A stretch of 5,685 nt of DNA, taken from NCBI GenBank assembly GCA_903952805.1, contig CAJBHN010000406.1:1-5685 (forward strand), in the 5' to 3' direction. This DNA is from an uncultured Myxococcales bacterium (GTDB lineage: Bacteria; Myxococcota; UBA727; VGSZ01). The notes beneath the pieces were generated by a model. It did no database searches and was not told the origin of the DNA. It worked only from the letters and a program-made list of their open reading frames with translations. Positions within the stretch are counted from its first letter, which is position 1. Each line of letters opens with the position of its first letter. Positions 1-5,685 of this stretch are shown one piece after another. The position numbers and the translations under genes were made by a program.

Positions 1-16
1 CAGACAATTTTAAGGT

Positions 17-973
17 ATGCTGGTTAGGCTGTGCAACCCATTGATTTCGCAAAGTTTTTTTCTCTTCGGTGCCCGTGGAACTGGTAAATCTACGCTTCTT
101 AAATCAATATTTAAGGATAAAAAAATTTTATTACTAGATCTGCTAGATGGTGAAACCTATGACCAATTACTGCATTCTGATAAGTGGCTTGAGGATGCTG
201 TGTCAAGGGGCAGTTTCGAGTGGATCGTTATCGATGAAGTGCAACTCCTTCCAAAATTATTAAATTTTGCCCACAAATGGATGGAACGAAATAAGCAAAA
301 ATTTGCTTTAACTGGCAGCAGTGCCCGAAAGTTAAAAAGAGGCAGCGCGAATTTACTTGCCGGCCTGCCGCCCCGCTTCGTATTTGCGTCGTCTTCGTCG
401 GTGTATGGCGGTCAAGAAAAAGTGCCATTTCACGAGGACGATCCGGTCATGGAACCCGTCTCGCCCTATGCCGCCACCAAACGAGCCGGCGAGCTGCTGA
501 TGCACACCTACAGCCATCTCTTCGGGCTGTTTTCGACGAGCCTGCGCTTTTTCACCGTCTACGGCCCCAGGCAGCGCCCCGAGATGGCGATCCACAAATT
601 CGCCCAGCTCATGGTCGACGGGAAGACCGTCCCCCGCTACGGCGACGGCAGCACCGCCCGCGACTACACATACATCGACGACATCGTCAGTGGCGTGTTG
701 GCCTCGGTCGACCGCACGACGGGACCGGCCTTTCGGATCTACAACCTGGGCAATTCACAGACCGTCAGACTCGACGACCTCATCGACGCCATCGGTCGCG
801 CTATCGGCCGACAGCCGGTCATCCAGGACTTGTCCGAACAGCCCGGCGACGTGCCGCGCACCTTCGCCGACATCAACCGGGCCCGCGCCGAGCTGGGCTA
901 TGCCCCCAAAACCCCGATCGACCTCGGCCTGCAGAAATTCGCCAGCTGGTTTCTGGCCATGGAACGGCGATGA
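17..973 (+). CDS. Composite ORF: N-terminal AAA ATPase (DUF4143-type) fragment joined to an NAD-dependent sugar-nucleotide epimerase lacking its N-terminus
   Basis: The 318 codons read without a stop but encode pieces of two unrelated families. Residues 1-116 carry a Walker A (GARGTGKS, 18-25), a Walker B (WIVIDE, 69-74) and a TGSSARKL sensor-like segment (99-106), as in DUF4143-type AAA ATPases; the rest of that ATPase, including DUF4143, is missing. Residues ~118-318 match the extended SDR epimerase family (UDP-glucuronate 4-epimerase/GalE/WcaG-like): Ser cluster at 125-128 before VYG, YAATK active site (Y151, K155), RFFTVYGP at 177-184 and YIDDI at 219-223. The SDR half lacks the ~115-residue Rossmann start with its GxxGxxG NAD loop, so this polypeptide should not be a working epimerase. 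ATG 17 is supported by an in-frame TAA at 11-13; the AAGG at 12-15 sits unusually close. The stop overlaps the next gene's start by ATGA. The intact locus probably encodes a full epimerase making a nucleotide sugar for envelope glycans. Confidence 0.8.
   Translation: MLVRLCNPLISQSFFLFGARGTGKSTLLKSIFKDKKILLLDLLDGETYDQLLHSDKWLEDAVSRGSFEWIVIDEVQLLPKLLNFAHKWMERNKQKFALTGSSARKLKRGSANLLAGLPPRFVFASSSSVYGGQEKVPFHEDDPVMEPVSPYAATKRAGELLMHTYSHLFGLFSTSLRFFTVYGPRQRPEMAIHKFAQLMVDGKTVPRYGDGSTARDYTYIDDIVSGVLASVDRTTGPAFRIYNLGNSQTVRLDDLIDAIGRAIGRQPVIQDLSEQPGDVPRTFADINRARAELGYAPKTPIDLGLQKFASWFLAMERR
345..375. other. Junction between AT-rich and GC-rich DNA inside the first ORF
   Basis: Base composition and protein family change together here. 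By hand count G+C is 38% in 61-120 and 32% in 121-180, but 63% in 541-600. The ATPase half follows its family up to NLLAG (residues 112-116), where such ATPases usually continue with a GRA-type segment. The epimerase half is recognisable from about residue 118 (PPRFVF). The G/C-rich bases at 359-365 could belong to either parent, so a few bases of microhomology may have joined them. No direct or inverted repeat and no transposase remnant is visible at the joint. It could be a metagenome assembly or amplification chimera, or a true recombination scar. Confidence 0.65.
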
Positions 974-1635
974 AGCAGGCTTTCTACATCGACACCCACA
1001 AAGGCATCACCGGCGTCGTCGTCGCCGCGCTGATGATGTGGTTTGGCCGCGAAGCAAGCGTGACCGCGTGGATCTATCTCGCGCTGCACGGCACCTACGG
1101 CCTGTTGTGGGTCTGGAAATCGAGGGTCTTCCCCGACAGCCAATGGGAGCAGCGCGCACCACTGTGGTTCGGCCTCGCCATCTGGGGAGGGCTGTCAACG
1201 TATTGGGTGGCACCGTGGTTGGTAATGACATCGTCGAGCGAGGCGCCGCCGTGGTTGCTGGGCGTGGCCGTGATGCACTTCGGCCTCGGGGTGTTTCTGC
1301 ACTTCGCCAGCGATATGCAGAAGCATATGCACCTGCAGCACCGACGGGGGCAGCTGCTCGACGACGGCCTGTGGAGCCGGAGCCGCAATCCGAATTACCT
1401 CGGTGAGCTGTTCATCTACTTCAGTTTCGTCCTGGTCGCCCGCCATTGGCTGCCGGCGGCCATCCTGGTGCTGTGGTTGGTGGCGGTGTGGAGCCCCAAC
1501 ATGCGCAAGAAAGACCGCTCCCTGTCGCGCTATCCAACCTTCGCGAGCTGGCGAGCCCAAACGGGGCTGATGGTGTGGCGCCTTCGCCGTCCTTCGGCGG
1601 TCGCGGACGTGTCGCCCGACCAGCCCGCACCGTGA
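970..1635 (+). CDS. Polytopic membrane protein, DUF1295/isoprenylcysteine carboxyl methyltransferase-like superfamily
   Basis: A 221-residue integral membrane protein with about six hydrophobic segments (roughly 11-25, 31-49, 65-84, 94-112, 144-158, 160-176). The diagnostic stretch is at 129-146: LLDDGLW, then SRSRNPNYLGE. It matches the conserved 'GLW..sRHPNYlGE' region of DUF1295/steroid 5-alpha-reductase C-terminal-like and ICMT-like proteins, where it forms the cofactor-binding part (NADPH in reductases, S-adenosylmethionine in methyltransferases). A family-style C-terminal block, KDRSLSRYP with FxxWRxxTG (181-199), follows. The substrate cannot be read from sequence; a lipid or isoprenoid reductase or methyltransferase is plausible. 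The start is well supported: ATG overlaps the upstream stop (ATGA) and GGAA at 961-964 gives five bases of spacing, implying translational coupling with the epimerase. The Ala/Pro-rich tail (209-221) looks disordered. The family call is fairly safe; the enzymatic activity is inference. Confidence 0.8.
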   Translation: MKQAFYIDTHKGITGVVVAALMMWFGREASVTAWIYLALHGTYGLLWVWKSRVFPDSQWEQRAPLWFGLAIWGGLSTYWVAPWLVMTSSSEAPPWLLGVAVMHFGLGVFLHFASDMQKHMHLQHRRGQLLDDGLWSRSRNPNYLGELFIYFSFVLVARHWLPAAILVLWLVAVWSPNMRKKDRSLSRYPTFASWRAQTGLMVWRLRRPSAVADVSPDQPAP

Positions 1636-1671
1636 TGTAAGCGCCCTGCCCACATCGTCGCTGATGCACGT

Positions 1672-1700
1672 TTGACCGGTAGCAAGCGCCCGCGTTACCC
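1672..1700 (+). promoter_or_regulatory. Weak candidate promoter upstream of gnd
   Basis: The 161-base gap between the DUF1295 gene and gnd must hold the gnd promoter if gnd is transcribed separately. The only box resembling a sigma-70 -35 element is TTGACC at 1672-1677. With 17-base spacing the -10 position would be TTACCC (1695-1700), a poor match to TATAAT. No operator-like palindrome stands out, and no clear terminator follows the DUF1295 gene, so read-through into gnd is also possible. Confidence 0.18.
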
Positions 1701-1787
1701 AGCGCCACGGTTTTTGGATGCCGTTGGCGTCCAGAATCGCTGCTGTTGTCGTGCGCCGTCGAAAGAGTGCGCATCCCCGGTACGAAT

Positions 1788-1791
1788 GGAG
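1788..1791 (+). promoter_or_regulatory. Ribosome binding site of gnd (GGAG)
   Basis: GGAG lies five bases before ATG 1797. It decides the start against an in-frame TTG at 1746, which would add 17 residues that do not look like part of the family. Confidence 0.7.
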
Positions 1792-1796
1792 TTCCC

Positions 1797-3347
1797 ATGG
1801 CGCTTACGAAGCCCGCAATTGATTCCGCCGACGTCGGCCTCGTTGGTCTCGCGGTGATGGGCCAGAACCTGGTCCTCAACATGGCCGACCACGGCTTCAA
1901 GGTGGCGGTCTACAACCGCACGACGTCGGTGACGGAGAAGTTCGTCAACGACAACCCTCCCAGCGTCTTTGGCGACGGCGGTGGTGGCCTCGTGCCCGGC
2001 GCCGACCTCGCCGACTTCGTCAAGTCCATCAAGAAGCCCCGCCGCATCGTGATCCTCGTGAAGGCCGGCGGCCCCACCGACGCCGTGATCGACTCGCTGG
2101 TGCCCCACCTCGAAAAGGGTGACGTCATCGTCGACGGCGGCAACGCCCTGTACACCGACACCATCCGCCGCGAGAAGGCGCTGACCGACAAGGGCCTGCT
2201 CTTCGTCGGCTCCGGTGTCAGCGGCGGCGAAGAAGGCGCCCGCTTTGGACCGAGCCTGATGCCCGGCGGCAAGCCCGAGTCGTGGGAGATCCTCAAGCCC
2301 GTGTGGATGGCCTGCGCCGCCAAGGTCGACGCCAAGACCGGCAAGCCCATCGAAGGCGCCGCTCCCGGCAAGCCCGTCACCGGCGGCGTGCCCTGCACGA
2401 CCTACATCGGCCCCGACGGCGCCGGCCACTACGTCAAGATGGTGCACAACGGCATCGAGTACGGCGACATGCAGCTCATCTGCGAGGCCTACTCCATCCT
2501 GCGCTTCTCGCTGGGCAAGACCCCCGCGGAGTGCAGCGCCATCCTCACAGAGTGGAACCTCGGCGACCTGAACTCGTTTCTCATCGAGATCTCCGCCGAC
2601 ATCCTGCAGCAGAAGGACCCCGTCACGGGCGCGCCGTTCGTCGACGTCGTCTTGGACACCGCGGGCCAAAAGGGCACGGGCAAGTGGACGAGCGTCAATG
2701 CGTTGGACCTCGGCATCCCCGCGGCCACCGTGGCCGAAGCCGTGTTCGCGCGCTGCATCTCGGCCCTCAAGGACGAGCGCGTCAACGCCAGCAAGAAGCT
2801 CAAGGGCAGCACGGGTCTCGGCAAGGCCATCGACATCTCCGTCGATGCCGTGCGTGACGCCCTCTACTGCTCCAAGCTCTGCTGCTACGCCCAGGGCTTC
2901 GCGCTCTATGCAGCGGCGTCGACGGAGTACAAGTGGAACCTCAACCTCGGTGAGATCGCCCAGATCTTCCGCGGCGGCTGCATCATTCGCGCAGGCTTCC
3001 TGCAGAAGATCACCGACGCGTTCACCAAGGATCCAAAGCTCTCCAACCTGCTGCTCGACCCCTACTTCGTCGACAAGGTCGCCTCGATGCAGGACAACTG
3101 GCGCAAGGTCGTGGCCCGCGCGGCCCTCGACGGCACGCCGTCGCCGCTGTTCGCGTCGGCGCTGTCGTACTACGACAGCTACCGATCCGAGACCCTGCCG
3201 GCGAACCTGCTGCAGGCCCAGCGCGACTACTTCGGGGCCCACACCTACGAGCGGACCGACACGCCCCGCGGCGAGTTCTTCCACATCGACTGGCCCGATG
3301 CGTCGCGCCCCCAGCTCAAGGCCTCCGAGCTCGGCATGTCCCGCTGA
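1797..3347 (+). CDS. gnd: 6-phosphogluconate dehydrogenase, decarboxylating
   Basis: Oxidises 6-phosphogluconate to ribulose 5-phosphate and CO2 with NADP+, the third step of the oxidative pentose phosphate pathway; cytosolic and normally a dimer. The 516-residue protein is complete. Visible elements are the Rossmann loop GLAVMGQN (17-24), NRT at 40-42 (where NADP-dependent members bind the 2'-phosphate), VSGGEEGAR with GPSLMPGG (141-158), catalytic Lys214 and Glu221 in the GHYVKMVHNGIEYGD block, KGTGKW (292-297), FRGGCIIR (391-398), and the C-terminal QAQRDYFGAHTYER block with substrate-phosphate residues Arg476 and His482. It is ~45 residues longer than the ~468-residue E. coli enzyme. The extra length is a slightly longer N-terminus, extra residues around 55-70, an insert at about 176-198 before CTTYIG, and a tail after the DWPD motif. 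All key residues are present, so it should be active. Start ATG 1797 follows GGAG; an intrinsic terminator lies 31 bases after the stop, suggesting a separate transcript end. Confidence 0.97.
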   Translation: MALTKPAIDSADVGLVGLAVMGQNLVLNMADHGFKVAVYNRTTSVTEKFVNDNPPSVFGDGGGGLVPGADLADFVKSIKKPRRIVILVKAGGPTDAVIDSLVPHLEKGDVIVDGGNALYTDTIRREKALTDKGLLFVGSGVSGGEEGARFGPSLMPGGKPESWEILKPVWMACAAKVDAKTGKPIEGAAPGKPVTGGVPCTTYIGPDGAGHYVKMVHNGIEYGDMQLICEAYSILRFSLGKTPAECSAILTEWNLGDLNSFLIEISADILQQKDPVTGAPFVDVVLDTAGQKGTGKWTSVNALDLGIPAATVAEAVFARCISALKDERVNASKKLKGSTGLGKAIDISVDAVRDALYCSKLCCYAQGFALYAAASTEYKWNLNLGEIAQIFRGGCIIRAGFLQKITDAFTKDPKLSNLLLDPYFVDKVASMQDNWRKVVARAALDGTPSPLFASALSYYDSYRSETLPANLLQAQRDYFGAHTYERTDTPRGEFFHIDWPDASRPQLKASELGMSR

Positions 3348-3378
3348 GGACGACGACACTTGGCCTCTGCAGGTGACG

Positions 3379-3409
3379 AGAGGGCTGCCCCGGGCAGCCC
3401 TCTTTTTTT
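3379..3409 (+). terminator. Rho-independent terminator after gnd
   Basis: A perfect 11-bp stem (AGAGGGCTGCC at 3379-3389 pairing with GGCAGCCCTCT at 3393-3403) closes a three-base CCG loop and runs into seven T residues at 3403-3409. It starts 31 bases after the gnd stop and separates gnd from the secreted-protein gene. The A-poor 5' side makes it most likely unidirectional. Confidence 0.93.
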
Positions 3410-3549
3410 GCGTACGCAGACTGTCGGTCTCACTCCCACCTTTCTGTGACCAGACCCACCATGGGGCTTCCGCCGTCGGGCAAGGCGAGACAGCATGAGC
3501 ACGACGACGACGACGTCTCGTAGACTGCCGCGACGCCTTGGGAGTTTGC
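3410..3549 (+). other. Intergenic leader upstream of the secreted-protein gene
   Basis: This stretch must contain the promoter of the downstream gene, but no good -35/-10 pair is visible. It holds a short microsatellite, (ACG)5 at 3501-3515, and a small inverted repeat CGAGAC (3486-3491) / GTCTCG (3515-3520) with a 23-base loop. That repeat could be a weak hairpin or chance. The GGGAG at 3540-3544 is the ribosome binding site of the gene starting at 3550, with five-base spacing. Confidence 0.4.

Positions 3550-5685
<2,136 letters not shown>

Noticed and set aside
17..361. AT-rich ATPase fragment considered as an inserted mobile or defence gene
   Set aside because: It is truncated at the joint, with no transposase, inverted repeats, partner toxin/antitoxin or other AT-rich gene in the window, so a defence-island claim has no support.
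690..1406. 238-codon + strand frame overlapping the epimerase and DUF1295 genes
   Set aside because: Ser/Arg/Pro-rich out-of-frame translation of two recognisable genes; no family features.
1746..1796. Upstream TTG start for gnd adding 17 residues
   Set aside because: The added residues are not family-like, whereas ATG 1797 has GGAG at five-base spacing and begins just before the Rossmann strand.
3495..3547. Small ORF starting at ATG 3495 with five Thr codons from (ACG)5
   Set aside because: No ribosome binding site, low-complexity start, and it runs out of frame through the signal peptide of the next gene.

Overview
The window carries three genes and one composite ORF, all on the + strand. 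From about position 365 onward it is GC-rich, with the strong third-position G/C bias of a high-GC bacterium. The last gene encodes a secreted protein built from Asp/Gly calcium-loop repeats, with a Cys pair in most repeats and a Gly-Glu linker. That style is common in surface proteins of Myxococcota/Bradymonadota-like and other environmental delta-type bacteria. This suggests, but does not prove, such an organism, probably known from a metagenome.

Layout. (1) Positions 17-973 form one uninterrupted ORF that is visibly composite. The first ~115 codons are AT-rich and encode the Walker A/B portion of a DUF4143-type AAA ATPase. The rest is GC-rich and encodes the C-terminal two thirds of an NAD-dependent sugar-nucleotide epimerase. 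The break lies near 359-370. (2) Positions 970-1635 encode a small polytopic membrane protein of the DUF1295/isoprenylcysteine-methyltransferase-like superfamily, whose start overlaps the epimerase stop by ATGA. (3) After a ~160-base gap, 1797-3347 encodes a complete decarboxylating 6-phosphogluconate dehydrogenase (gnd), closed by a textbook intrinsic terminator at 3379-3409. (4) Position 3550 to the right edge (5685) is a long secreted protein, still open at the end of the window. It has a signal peptide, a ~355-residue DUF3344-like exported domain, and then eight Ca-binding (thrombospondin type 3/EF-loop-like) repeats interrupted by a (Gly-Glu)8 hinge.

How they fit. The epimerase and the DUF1295 protein look like the end of one operon, possibly envelope or glycan related. 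Gnd is a stand-alone housekeeping gene of the oxidative pentose phosphate pathway. The secreted protein is a separate transcription unit beyond the terminator. I see no CRISPR array, tRNA, rRNA, transposase or att-like site, and no convincing undescribed multi-gene system. The points most worth checking are the composite first ORF, the Cys-bearing double calcium-loop repeat, and the exact 78-base repeat that runs into the right edge.
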